The notes: generated by a model from the letters alone, not told the origin. A DNA stretch of 64,000 nt from Thecamonas trahens ATCC 50062 (GCF_000142905.1 NW_013657674.1:349472-413471); one strand, 5' to 3'. Positions 9,246 to 19,816 are shown, numbered from the stretch's first letter. Made by a program: numbers and translations.

Positions 9246-11781
9246 ATGGCGGAGGCCCGTGCCATTGCAACTCTGTCTGCGGACTTTACCTCTAACAACA
9301 ATGACATTGGCCTGATGTATACCGAATCCGGCCTGCAGTTCCGTTTGGTACGCCACGCGGCCTTTGCCATCCCCCCCCCCCTTCCCCTCGCCTCCTCCCT
9401 TTGCTCTTTGACAATATTCATGACGCTGTGCCTTATGATGCAATGATGACGCCACATGACATGAGACGGCTCACTCACCCCATCAGCATCAACATGGATA
9501 GCAACTGTCTGTGCCGCCGCCGAAGAAGCTTGCGCGCAACACCAAGCGTGCGGTGTACAAGCTGCGGAATGTGGTGTTCAACGCGGTGTATCCATTTGGC
9601 GCCATCGCCACCATCCTCGCCGTGGCTGGCATGATCGGCTACACGCTCTACTTTTCGCCCGAGGACTGCGAGTCGATCTTCTGTCTCGGATGGATCTACT
9701 CCTCGGTCTGGTCCATCCTGCAATGGATGCCGCTCATCTCGCTCCTGCCGGAGCAATTCCAGGTCGTGTACGCTGCTGCCCTGGCGGGCTTTGTCTTTGC
9801 CATTCTCCTCGCCGCCGTTCAGCGGTACATCCTCCGCGGCCTGCTGACATACCGCGGCTGGATGTGGGCATCGCGCAAGGGCGCTAACCTGCACATCAAG
9901 GCCTGGGCCCTGCTGGTCAAGCTCTTCTCCGGCTCGTCGCCCAAGCTCTACTCGTTCCAGGGCTCGCTCCCGCGCCTCCCGGTCCCGCCGCTCGCCGACA
10001 CCGTCCGCCGCTACCTCGAGTCGATCGAGCCGGTGGTCGAGCCCGCCGAGTTTGAGCGGATGACCGAGCTTGCACACAAGTTTCTGGCCAACGAGGGTCC
10101 GTCGCTCCAGCGTTACCTCGTCCTCAAGTCGTGGTACGCTGCTAACTACGTCTCGGACTGGTGGCAGCGCTTTGTCTACCTCCGCGGCCGCTCGTCCATC
10201 TGCATCAACTCCAACTACTACACACTCGACACCCAGGCTGAGCTCGGAACGTCCAACCCGGTCGCCCGTGCCGCTCGCATGATCACTTGCTTCCTCGAGT
10301 TCAAGCGCCTCATCGACCACGAGGAGGTCGAACCCATCATGGCTGGCGTCACACCCATGTGCATGAACCAGTACAAGCAGCTCTTCTCCACCACCCGCAT
10401 CCCGGGCCGCGAGGAGGACAAGCTCGTGACGTTCGAGGACTCGCGCCACATTGTCATTTCGGCTTGTGGTAATTACTACTCGCTCCCGGTCTACTCGCAC
10501 TCGGGCCGCGTCCTCTCTGTCGGCGAGATCGAGGATCAGCTGCTGCTCATCGTCGCCGACGCCGAGGCCCACCGCGACGAGTCCGCCGCCGGCAAGGTCC
10601 CGGCACTCACCGGCGCGAACCGCACCAAGTGGGCCGAGGCGCGCTCCGACTACTTTTCGTCCGGCACCAACAAGGCCGCCCTCAACCTCATCGAGACCGC
10701 CATCTTCTACGTCCACATGGACGACACCGCGCCCGACTCGTGGTCCGGCCGCGCCCGCCGCGCCATCCACGGCTCCGGCTCCAACCTCTGGTTCGACAAG
10801 TCTGTCGAGCTCGTTGTTTTCAAGGACGCCCACATCGGCCTCAACGTCGAGCACTCGTTCGCCGATGCCCTCGTCATCGCCCACCTCTGGGAGCACTGCC
10901 TGCTCTCGTACGAGTCGCTCGCCTCTACCTCTCTCTCGCTCTACGGGTCCGATGGCTTCAACGTCCGCGAGCCCGGCGCGCCGGCAAAGTCCGTCAAGTC
11001 CATCTCCACCAAGCTCAAGTTTGACATTGCGCCCGGCTCGCAGGCTGAGGCTGCCATCCTCGCCGCAGAGGCCGCCATCATCGCCGACGCCGAAGACCTC
11101 GACCTTCACGTCCACCACTTTTCGTCATGGGGCAAGGACGCGTGCAAGGCCATGGGCGTCTCGCCCGATGCCTTTGTCCAGATGGCCCTCCAGCTCGCCT
11201 ACTACCGCGACTCGGGTGGCAAGCACGTCCTCACCTACGAGGCCGCCTCCACCCGCCTCTTCCGCAACGGCCGCACTGAGACCATCCGCTCCTGCACCAA
11301 GGACGCCGCTCACTTTGTCCGCCTCATGGAGAGTGGCACTGCAGACAAGGCCAACATCGCTGCCGCCCTTCGCACCGCCATTGCCCAGCACGGCAAGCTC
11401 ACCCGCAACGCCATGACCGGCCGCGGCGTCGACCGCCACATCTTCGGCCTCCTCGTCGTCGCCATGGGCCTCGAGCGCGAGTCGGAGTTCCTCTCCGAGG
11501 CCATGAAGGCCAAGTGGACGCTCTCCTCCTCGCAGCAGCCTGCCCGCCAGACAACCCGCTGGAACCCGAACAAGCCTGTCGATGCCGTTCGTCTCTCGCT
11601 CGGCGGCGGCTTTGGCCCCGTCGATCGCGACTCGGGCTACGGCGTCTCCTACCTCGTTGGCGGCGCCTCCTCCATCGCCTTCCACGTCTCCTCCTGCCGC
11701 TCGTCCGGCAAGACGAACTCGACCCGCTTCATCGGCCACATCGACCAGGCTCTCAACGACATGCGTGCCATCCTCTCGTAG
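9246..11781 (+). CDS. CPT1: Carnitine O-palmitoyltransferase 1-like, two exons
   Basis: CPT1 transfers long-chain acyl groups from CoA to carnitine at the outer mitochondrial membrane, the gate for beta-oxidation. Exon 1 is 9246-9347, exon 2 is 9502-11781; the intron 9348-9501 is GTACGC...TAG, phase 0, with a C10 run. The spliced protein is ~793 residues. The N-terminal domain has two hydrophobic segments (about residues 53-75 and 95-120) as in CPT1. The acyltransferase domain follows, starting at the signature LPRLPVPPLADTV. The catalytic His is at about residue 485 in NVEHSFAD, and the GYGVSYLVGG and FHVSSCRSS motifs lie near the C-terminus. The two membrane segments separate it from CPT2 and carnitine acetyltransferase. 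Length and motif order are those of animal/fungal-type CPT1. Confidence 0.95.
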
Positions 11782-11911
11782 CTGAGCTTTGCTGCTGCCC
11801 CTTCACCCCTCCCTGTTTGGCCTGTAAAGTGCTTTTGACGACGCTGACGACCCCGAACCGCCCACCGTCGCCCGCTGCCCGCTCCCCGCTACCCTCACCC
11901 CACTCGCAAGC

Positions 11912-12799
11912 ATGACCGGACCGGACCACTTTCATGACGCAGCAGTTGGAGCGGCGGCAGTCTTTGCTCTGGCGGCAGTGTGGCGGTGGTGGGTGCTGAT
12001 GCGGAGGCTGGCGGCCGCGGCAGGTGCGCCCGAGGCGTCGCGGACGGCTGCCGGCGCCGCTGCTGCTGCTGTCACCGTCTGCACCATGGTCCCAGTCTAC
12101 GCCCTTGCCTCGCTCGCCTCGCTCGTCTGGGTCGAGTGGGCGCCTGTTCTTGATCTGGCTCGGGACGCTTACGAGGGCCTCGTCCTCACCGCCTTTGTGG
12201 CCATGTCGGTCCGTCTCGCCCGCTCGGCCGCCGTCCCTCTGCCGGGCGCCGCCCGCGCCGTCAATGCGGCACGCATCTACGCCATTGTCAAGCCCGCAAT
12301 GGCAGCGCTCGGCATCGTCGGCGCCCTCGTTCCTGCCCTCGGCTGGGAGGAGGGTGTCTTCGGCTGGACCTCGCTGTGGATGTGGGCCACGCTCGCCAAC
12401 AACGCCGCCGTCTCCTACGCCATGGCCGGCCTTATGGGCATATACTCAGTCCTGCACCACGACCTCCCGCCGTCGGCCCGCATCACACCCAAGCTCCTCT
12501 GTGTCAAGGCCATCCTCTTTCTCGCCTTTTGGCAGGGCTGTCTCATCGCGCTCCTTGCCCACTTTGACATGCTCCCGGCCACAGCCCACTACGCCGTCGA
12601 GGCTGTCGAGTACCAGCTGCAGGACCTGCTCATGGTCGTCGAGTGCTGGTTCCTTGCCCTTGCCCACGAGCACGCCTTTATCCTCGACGCCCCACCGTCC
12701 ATCCGCGCCTCGGCCCAGCACCGCTCGCGGACCTCGGACGCAAAGTGGATCGCAGCCTCCATCCTCACCATCAAGCCCGCCAAGCTCAAGACCGAGTAG
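11912..12799 (+). CDS. TMEM184 / organic solute transporter alpha-family 7TM protein
   Basis: The protein has 295 residues with seven hydrophobic segments. Family landmarks are VPVYALASLASLVW in the second segment followed by RDAYEGLVLTAFVAM, the KPAMAALGIVGAL stretch, and FLAFWQGCLIALL in segment six. This DUF300 family includes yeast and human TMEM184 and the Ost-alpha bile-acid/steroid carrier subunit; members sit in endosomal or plasma membranes. A transport or trafficking role is inferred, the substrate unknown. The start follows CPT1 by 130 bases on the same strand. The last 14 coding bases overlap the end of the convergent WD-protein gene. Confidence 0.85.
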   Translation: MTGPDHFHDAAVGAAAVFALAAVWRWWVLMRRLAAAAGAPEASRTAAGAAAAAVTVCTMVPVYALASLASLVWVEWAPVLDLARDAYEGLVLTAFVAMSVRLARSAAVPLPGAARAVNAARIYAIVKPAMAALGIVGALVPALGWEEGVFGWTSLWMWATLANNAAVSYAMAGLMGIYSVLHHDLPPSARITPKLLCVKAILFLAFWQGCLIALLAHFDMLPATAHYAVEAVEYQLQDLLMVVECWFLALAHEHAFILDAPPSIRASAQHRSRTSDAKWIAASILTIKPAKLKTE

Positions 12800-14258
12800 T
12801 GCAGTGGAGCGTGCTCCGCACAATAGTCCCGTCTTCGTAGAGCACCACAATCTCGCCGTCTTCCGACACTTCCAGCCCGACAAGGCTCGTGTCGCGGGTC
12901 GGGATCTCGAAGAGCCGCGGGAAGTACTCGTGGACCACAATCGCCACCTCGTCGCCAGGCTCACAAGCCTCGAGTGTACAAATCGCCGCACACATGTGCC
13001 CCTGCGACGCCACAACAAGCAGGCCGAGTCCGGAAAGGTACCTCAGAAACGTGAGCCGCGCCATGGCAGAGATGCTCGGTGCCAGCGGCTCCCACGGAAA
13101 GACGTCGCACGTGTCGAGAAGCCGGGCGCTCCCGCCGGCCTCATCATAAACGTAGAGCAACCGCCCGGCGACAGCGACAAGCTGCCGCGGCGACTCTTCC
13201 ACGCCACTGCGCACCACTCGCTGCGCCATCAACGCCGGCGACGCAGTGTACTCCTCCCAAGCTATGCCGTCCGGAAGCATCGCCTGAGCCATCCGCTCGT
13301 ACGCGATCATCGACGGCGGGTCGTCGTCGTCGTCACCGTCATCGCTGCTGGCAAGGGCATGAAGTACCGGGTCAACCCCAGTCCGCTGCACCTTGTGACC
13401 ATGCTCGATGATGGCCTCCAGCGCCGCACGCTGCGGCGCCGGAGCCAACCCGATGGCCTGGGAGATGGGCGCAAGCTGCGCCGCGAGAACATAAGCGCCG
13501 TGCTCCAGCAGCTCCAGCCTCGACCGAGGCTCACCTACCCGCTCCGCTCCATGTGGGAGCGGGAGCACCGCCCATGCCCACTGTTCTCCGCCGATGTCAA
13601 ACGGCGGCAGAGCAACAGCGGCAGCTTCGAGCCAGTTCGCCTCGCCGTCATCCTCCCACCTCCGCCAGCTCCCATCGATCGATGCCGAGTAGAGGCTGCC
13701 ACTCTCCGAGAACGCCACGCACGGCACATTGTGATGGTGCCCGACGAGGCGCGCCTCCAGCGTTAGTCCCGAGCCGTCGCCGTCATCCAGCCGGACCAGC
13801 GCGATGTCGTGCGAGTTGGCCGAGACCGCGATGAGACCCGCGGCCGGCCCGGTGCCAAACGCCACGCCCCACGACGACTCGCTGTTGAGCCAAGTGTGGA
13901 CAGCCGCCACGACGAGCTCGTCCGGCCGGGCCGGCTCGCCCTTGGCGATCTTGGCCACCGTGAGCTGCCCGGCCTCATCGACAGCCGCCACCCGCACTAT
14001 CGCGCCCTGCTCGCCAACGTCAACCGCGATGGCGTTGATGGTATCGCGGGCAGAGAACAGGACCTTGGCCTCGCTGCCGGCCACATCCGGCCAGCCGTAC
14101 GCCACCACCTCGGCCCCGCGCGCCTCCACCATGTGCTCCGACCCCGGCCCCAGTCGCGCCAGCAGTGCCAACCGGAAGGGCACAAGCGCCGGAATCTCCG
14201 TCCCGCCCGTCCTCTGTCGCCGCAGCCGGTCGCCGAACGCAGTCTCTGCCGAAGCCAT
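12786..14258 (-). CDS. CRT10-like WD40 protein
   Basis: The protein has 490 residues from the ATG at 14258 (the in-frame codon at 14322-14324 is GTG). The middle carries a recognisable stretch, SSWGVAFGTGPAAGL, then IAVSANSHDI, then GHHHNVPCVAFSESG and YSASIDGSWRRW. This is a WD-repeat pair preceded by the AVSxNSHxI element seen in fungal CRT10 proteins, which form a propeller and, in yeast, influence ribonucleotide reductase gene expression. An acidic insert (DDGDDDDD) precedes the last blades. The remainder is beta-rich and consistent with a divergent propeller. The nuclear or transcriptional role is carried over from the fungal family and is uncertain here. The final 14 bases overlap the TMEM184-like gene tail to tail. 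Confidence 0.6.
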   Translation of the reverse strand: MASAETAFGDRLRRQRTGGTEIPALVPFRLALLARLGPGSEHMVEARGAEVVAYGWPDVAGSEAKVLFSARDTINAIAVDVGEQGAIVRVAAVDEAGQLTVAKIAKGEPARPDELVVAAVHTWLNSESSWGVAFGTGPAAGLIAVSANSHDIALVRLDDGDGSGLTLEARLVGHHHNVPCVAFSESGSLYSASIDGSWRRWEDDGEANWLEAAAVALPPFDIGGEQWAWAVLPLPHGAERVGEPRSRLELLEHGAYVLAAQLAPISQAIGLAPAPQRAALEAIIEHGHKVQRTGVDPVLHALASSDDGDDDDDPPSMIAYERMAQAMLPDGIAWEEYTASPALMAQRVVRSGVEESPRQLVAVAGRLLYVYDEAGGSARLLDTCDVFPWEPLAPSISAMARLTFLRYLSGLGLLVVASQGHMCAAICTLEACEPGDEVAIVVHEYFPRLFEIPTRDTSLVGLEVSEDGEIVVLYEDGTIVRSTLHCTTRS

Positions 14259-14511
14259 GGCTCGGTGGGGTGGGGTGAGCTTGGGGTGAGCTTGGGTGGG
14301 AGACGGGTGGATCGACGGCCGCACGCTCGCAAGGGCTGCTCGCCACTCGCCGGCCGTCCCATCTCAGCGAGTGGTAGGCGGTCCCAGCTTGGCCTGACTG
14401 GGCTCGGCTTGGGAAAGACTTTATTACTATGCCGACCCGAGTTGATGGCGTGAGCAGGTGCCGGTGCCGGAGATCGCCCGGGCAGACAAGGCCATGGCCA
14501 GCCGAGGCTCA

Positions 14512-15599
14512 TCAGACAAAGCACAGCTCGGCAAGCTCGAGGCGGACCTGATGGACGACTTCGGTGAAGGCCTCGTAGGTGAACGACTCGGCCATGACCG
14601 CAAAGCCGAGCCAGGCGACGAGGAGCGAGAACCGGGTAGCGGTGAGCTCGGGTGCAACAGTGAGAAGGAGAGCAGGCCCGACAAGGAGCGGGAAGAGGAG
14701 CCGGCCCACAATCGGCGGCTCCTCGCCCGGCAGGCTTCGCGTTGACTCAAAGATCTGCGCAAGGCCTAGCCGGCGGAGCGGGTCAGTAACCGCAGTGACA
14801 ACGGCAACAAAGACGAGGCCCAACACGACCAGCGCACCACGGACCCAGCCCTGGAACACCTCCATCTCGGCCAGGACGCACGTTCCACTCTCTGCCGCCG
14901 GGATCTGGAACGGGGTGTACACGTACGCGGCAAGGACAGCAACCGCAGCCAGGGCGGCGCCGGCAACCCGGACCGTCGCCGCCATCGGTGCGTCTGGTCC
15001 GCCCACACTGCCGACCAAGGCCATGGTCGCCAGATGAGCACAAGCCAGAATCACCACGTAGAGGACCGCCATCACCACCATGTGCGGCATGTACGGATAC
15101 GCCAGGCACGGCGGAGTGGCGCAGACCCGGGTCTTCGTCGCCGACCAAACCCCGAGCGTGGCCGGCTCCAGCGCAGCCGGCAGCGACAGCGGCAGCGGCG
15201 ACCGCGGCACGCATCCGCGAGCCTCGATGATGACCACACCAAGAATCAGCACCAGCGCATATCCCAGCATCGCCGCCGCTGTCAGCCGCAAGCACACCTC
15301 GCCGGCTGTCGGCGCCACTGCCGCCAGTGCCTGCCTCCTCGCCAACGTCCGAGCCCTCCGCCGCCGCCCGCCAGCCTTGAACCTCGCCGCCGCTACCGTC
15401 ACCGTCAGCCCTGCAGCCAGATTGAGGATATGCCGCCGGTGACGGGTATCATGCTCATGAAATGGAACCAGCGTGTCGCCCTAACTCTACGCGGGGGGGG
15501 GGGGTGTGGGTGGGGGAGTAGGTGGTGCGGGGGCAACGGGCGCATACCATGGAGAGTGGGCGACGGCACATAGTCCGAGTCCGAGTCTGACCCGGACAT
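14512..15599 (-). CDS. Polytopic membrane protein, two exons, family not recognised
   Basis: Exon 1 is 15599-15548 (MSGSDSDSDYVPSPTLH plus one base); exon 2 is 15410-14512. The intron 15411-15547 is GTATGC...CAG, phase 1, with a sense-strand C run, the variant donor among the introns here. The product is 316 residues: an acidic/Ser N-terminus, a basic stretch (GGRRRRARTLARR), then five or six hydrophobic segments, ending in a short helix (VVHQVRLELAELCFV). A loop with paired Cys (VCATPPCLAYPY) probably faces the lumen. The layout suggests a small receptor or transporter of the secretory pathway, but no signature is present. The exon 1/exon 2 join is inferred from the phase-compatible splice sites and the lack of an ATG in the long frame. 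Confidence 0.6.
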
Positions 15600-15701
15600 G
15601 GATGGAGATGTGGGAGGGTGCTTTGGGCTCGCGCAGTCGAGTCTGTCTCTGCCTCTGCCTCTCGCCTGTTGTTTGTTGTCTCTGCTACCTGGTCGACGTC
15701 T

Positions 15702-18700
15702 TCAGGCAGGTGCGCCCGCTGACCGGACTGAGCAAATACAGTTGTCCTGGGCAAGACCGCCGGTCATCGATGCTGGTGCCGACTTGGCCGATGACTTGGC
15801 CGATGAAGACTTGGATGGCTTGAGTGGGCTCGCACCGCTTTCGATCTCCTGCAACGCTGAGCTGAATGCTGCCCGTGCCGACGGGTGCAACGTGGTGTCC
15901 GCCGCATTGCAGCCGAACAGTCGCGGCCGCGGGCGGCGAGCGTCGATGTCGGCTCGGGCAGAGGCAAAGCCGAGGTCGACGAGGAGCTCGTGGACTAGGT
16001 AATACGCCGACGAGTCCCGCATCTTTTCGGTTGTGTTCGCCAAAGAGGCCAAGTCGCTCGCAATCAGCTTTTGGTACTCCGTCCTCGCCTCCTGGAACTT
16101 GTGCTGGAGCACGTGGCGGGTATTGCGGGCCTCGACGCAGGAGAGCAGCTCGTCAAACACAATCGCGAGTGCTCGCGGGCTGGCGACTGGAATGACGTCC
16201 AGCTCGGGCCAGGCTTCCGAGAGAAACGGGTTCGGATCCGAGGTGATGAGCGTGCCAAACGACTGCAGCTGAACTGAGCGCTTGACGGCAGACATGAGCT
16301 CGCCGGGCACTGCTGCTGCTCGGCCGGAAGAGACAGCCAGAACTCGCGAAGTGGCGAGCGTTGCCGACGCCATCGCCATCCGCGTCGAGTCGCCGCGCGA
16401 GAGCCCACGCTGCTCAAGCGGAAGGTTGTCAGAATGCCGCACATCGCCAAACAGCTTGATGATGGTCCGCTGCCCACGCCGCGACGTTGTCCGCGCCGGC
16501 AGATGCAGAAGCTCGCGCTGTGCACTGCGCGCCGCAGCCTCGAGCATACAATGCCACTCGGTCGAGATGACTTGGCGAACGCCGAGGTTGGCCACCAGCG
16601 CCGTGAGAAGCGGGATGCCGCCGCGGTGGAGCTCGGTCTCCAGCCTCTTCACAATGTGCTTGCGCGGCGCGGTCACGCCCTTGGCCTCCAGCCGCGACAA
16701 GAGGACCCGCACCTGGTCGGTGAGCGGGAGCGAGGCAAAGGCGGCCACCTCGTCGGTCTGCAGCTCGAGCGTCGCCACCGCCTCATCAAGTATCACTGCC
16801 CGCGGCGCAGAGTCGGCCTCGGCCACAACAAGCACCGTCCTGTCGGCAGCAATATCCGCGGATAGCTTCTCGATCCGGGCTTTCATGTCGCCAGACAGCG
16901 GCGGGTCGAGCAGCGCCTGCGCTCTAGGATCCGCCACAAACGCCGCCCGGATTGCAATTGCTGCAGCGAACATCTCTGGACTTTCAAAACACACGATGGC
17001 AACGTCGATGCCGTGGCGAGCAGCCGCACCAAACGCCGCAGGCACCAACGCATGCAGGATGTTGCCCGACTTTTGGTCGCCCCCGAGTAGCCGGTTCCCA
17101 CCACGGGAAAGGCAACCAAGTGGCGCTCGCGGCCCTGCAGTGGCGTCGGCCGCTCGGCATCGGCTCCGAGGTGAAACTCGGCAGCAGCGTCGAGGAACGA
17201 GATGACTGAGTTCTTGAGATACCGGATGCGCGCCTTGCTCGCGGCGCTGCCTGAAATGCCAAAGCTTTTGCCAGAGATGTCGGTCGCCCAGGGGACCGGT
17301 CTCTCCTCGCCCATGCCTGGCAGGCTTACAAGCGGCGTCGACATGTTCTTGCGCGCGTGAGAGATCGGAATATCGCGTGGGCCCGTGGGAAACCAGAACT
17401 TGTTCCATCGCATGACCGTGTTCATCTCGGACAGCCACGCCGGGAGCAGCCACGAATCACAGTCGAGCTCCATGATATCGCTGTGGAGGACAAAGACATG
17501 GCCGTTGCTCATGTTGTCGGTCCACGGCGAACGGATCAGTGGTGCCGGCGGCGGCACAGTGGCAATTACGCTACTGCGGTCACAGTTGCCGTTGCTCCTG
17601 CTCCCTCCGCTGCTGCCTGACGAGCTCCCGGCTTTCTCGCGCTTGTCGCCAGAGGCGCTTGCGAGCTCATCGACCGATGTGCCGAGCTGGGATGCAAACG
17701 CCACAAGCTTGCCATACGTGGGATCGTCGCTCGGCCCGTGGGCAAAGATGCGAGTCAGATGGGTGCGGACATGCCTGGCAAGCTTGACGTCCTCCTGCGA
17801 GAGAAGGCACTCAAACGGATCAGCCAAGAGATATCCTCCCGATGTTGCGGCTTCGGCGCCGACATAGTCGATGAACATCTCGAGCATGCGGGCAGCATCG
17901 GCCAGAGTGGCGTCGGTGTCCTGGGTGACCATGGGCAGAATGTCGAGCTCACCACTCCACAGCTCGGTGAGCATGGGCTTGTCAAAGAGAACCGAGGCGA
18001 TGCCAAAAGCAGCCTGCGAGGCAGCTCCGGGGGTGCGCGCCGAGGGATTGACGCACGAGGCGCGGACAGCCGAGACAATTTTGTGAAAGTTGTCGTCGGT
18101 GAGGCCAAAGCCGACAAATAGCATGCGCTTGGTCATAAGTTGTGTTTGGAGGATGCCTGCAAGCACCGACCGCGACTCGGCGTAAGCGTTGTAGTGCTCG
18201 CGAGAGAGAACGATAGAATCAGGCTTGGTCACGCATCCGTGCATCTTGAGCAGCCATTCGGACTTGTCCGGATCGAGCTCGTTGGGCAGGACGGCGACCG
18301 GCCGCGACGCTGCCGCGCGTGCATCCTCGTACAGTGTGTCGTAGTTGGTTGTCACTGCTGCTGGGGTGTCGAGCGAGGCAAGGAGCGCGTGTAGCAACGA
18401 AAAGACGTGCGACGCGAGCTGGTCGGCAATGATCGAGCCAAGCGCGTCCGGGTCAGTCTCGTTGAGCCGGTCCTCGAGCACCGCAGCCTGATCGAGGAAC
18501 GAAGAGAGCGACCAAAGTGCGTCCGGTTCGACACCGGCCACTCGGGCAAGTTCGCTGAGCAAGTCGCCCCACAGCGGGAGCCCGGCACCTGCCGAGACGC
18601 CCGCGCCGAGAAAGAGGACAAGTCGCTTGGCGCGGATCTCTGCCACCAGGGCCGACGCCGCCGACCGGAACTGCGCCTTGTGCGCAAGTTCGGACCAGAT

Positions 18701-19246
18701 CGACTCGGGTCGCGGATGCCGCCGCCGGTATGCCTGGATGGCGGCGTACATTGGGCGGGTGTGCGCCACGAGCACAATGTCGACGCCGTGCAGCTCGGCG
18801 AGCGCTCGCAGCGCCGGCAGCAGGGCGCCGATAACCTCGCCAGTCGACTGCGAGAGCCCACCTTTGCCGGTCCCCACCACCGGAAGCGCCAGTAAGTGCT
18901 TGGCCCGGCGGTGCGGCGGGGTAGCCGGCAGATCGGCAGCTGCGCGCGCCACAAACTGACCCAGCGACTCGAGAACATACGCCAGGCGGCCAGTGGCATC
19001 GTCGGTCATATGCGAGAGCCGATCGGTGCCGACCGCAACGTAGTAGACCGGCGTGCGGCCCTGAGGTGCAGGCCCGCGTAGGACTCGGACATCTCCCGAG
19101 CGATAAGCATCCGGCACCGTGAATCCGCTCTCTGGGTGTGTCCACTCTGGCCAGTACGGTTCAATGCGGAGCTTAAAGTCGGTCGGCAGGAGGAAGGCAG
19201 ACGCCGCCACCTTTGTCACGTCCGACTGGATGACAAAGACGTGCAT
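15702..19246 (-). CDS. Tandem macro-like/SIR2 protein: two modules, second SIR2 degenerate; one apparent frame slip
   Basis: The start is the ATG at 19246 (MHVFVIQSD) and the stop is at 15702-15704; about 1181 residues if one base is added in the 5-base C run at 17080-17084. Module 1: a macro-like domain (~1-200: HVFVIQSDVT, LALPVVGTGKGG, HGVDIVLVAH) followed by a SIR2_2-type domain (~203-460) with LFLGAGVSAG (211-220), TTNYD (299-303), LLKMHG (332-337) and MLFVGFGLTDD. A Ser/Gly linker (~535-555) follows. Module 2: a second macro-like domain from ~581 (GHVFVLHSD, VAFPVVGTGY, HGIDVAIVCF), then a region that aligns with SIR2 but has lost its key residues (VVAEADSAP for the glycine motif, STEWH for TTNYD, KLFG for KMHG). 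SIR2 domains of this branch usually bind or hydrolyse NAD, and macro folds bind ADP-ribose derivatives. Both are known; their job together here is inferred. There are no introns. Confidence 0.8.
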
Positions 19247-19441
19247 TTTGCCATGGAGTGAGAGAGAGAGAGCGCGCGCGGAGGGAGGGAGGGAGGGAGG
19301 TGTGCGGTATCTAGCCGTTCCTGACTGACACTCTGCGTGCGTCTCTGCGTGAGGTTCGTGTTTTGGGAGGAAGGACAGAGCCAGTCGTCGCTTTCGGAAG
19401 ATTCCAACAAACATGTTCGATGACCAATGCGATAGAGGCCA

Positions 19442-19457
19442 GGGGGGGGGGGGGGGG
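19442..19457. repeat. G16 homopolymer between genes
   Basis: A pure run of 16 G on the plus strand, in the ~270-base space between the transketolase fragment and the macro/SIR2 gene start. It is of the same type as the runs inside introns elsewhere in the window. Confidence 0.9.
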
Positions 19458-19515
19458 TTCAATGCTTTGCGGGATCTGACAATGGGGTGTGTGTGACACG
19501 ATGGCCGGGCATTGC

Positions 19516-19816
19516 TTACCAGCGACGCATGAGCGGCTCGGGCTTGTAGCCCGCGTCGGTGTAGTAGGCGACGAGGGCGGTGGCGCGATCGGCGACGGCG
19601 GCGGGCGTGAAGCCAAAGTGCTCAAAGATCTGCTCGGCCGGGGCGGAGAGGCCGAACTTGTTGTGAAGCGAGACCTGAGCGTGCGACCACTTGTCCCAGC
19701 CGGTGGCGGCGTACGGCTCGAGTGCGAGGACGGGGACAAACGGCGGGAAGACCGACTCGCGATACTCGAGGTCCTGCTCGGTAGAAGAGGTCTACGTCTC
19801 GACGGCGTGGAGACAC
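19516..19816 (-). pseudogene. Transketolase C-terminal fragment
   Basis: Immediately after the stop of the Met/Gln-rich gene, in the same frame, the minus strand encodes EQDLEYRESVFPPFVPV, then GWDKWSHAQVSLHNKFGLSA, PAEQIFEHFGFTPAAVADRA and a stop at 19516-19518. This is the characteristic end of transketolase (EYR-SV-P, FG-SAP, FGFT). Just upstream, VSTPS and DVDLFY occur in other frames at the place transketolase has its VS-PS-LF motif, as if two small indels had scrambled it. No thiamine-diphosphate or pyrimidine-binding domain is present in the preceding 1.7 kb, so only the last ~90-100 residues exist. It is either a pseudogene scrap, a misassembly, or a captured tail. Confidence 0.65.

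Noticed and set aside
9475-11118. 547-codon open frame antisense to CPT1
   Set aside because: It is Gly/Leu/Val/Glu-rich with no conserved motif and mirrors the GC-rich codon pattern of CPT1; an artefact of composition.
12024-13766. 580-codon plus-strand frame through TMEM184-like and CRT10-like genes
   Set aside because: It is an Arg/Ser/Pro-rich out-of-frame shadow of two real genes.
17080-17084. Programmed -1 ribosomal frameshift signal
   Set aside because: No X-XXY-YYZ heptamer in the zero frame; the same type of slip recurs in housekeeping genes at C/G runs, which points to sequencing undercalls.
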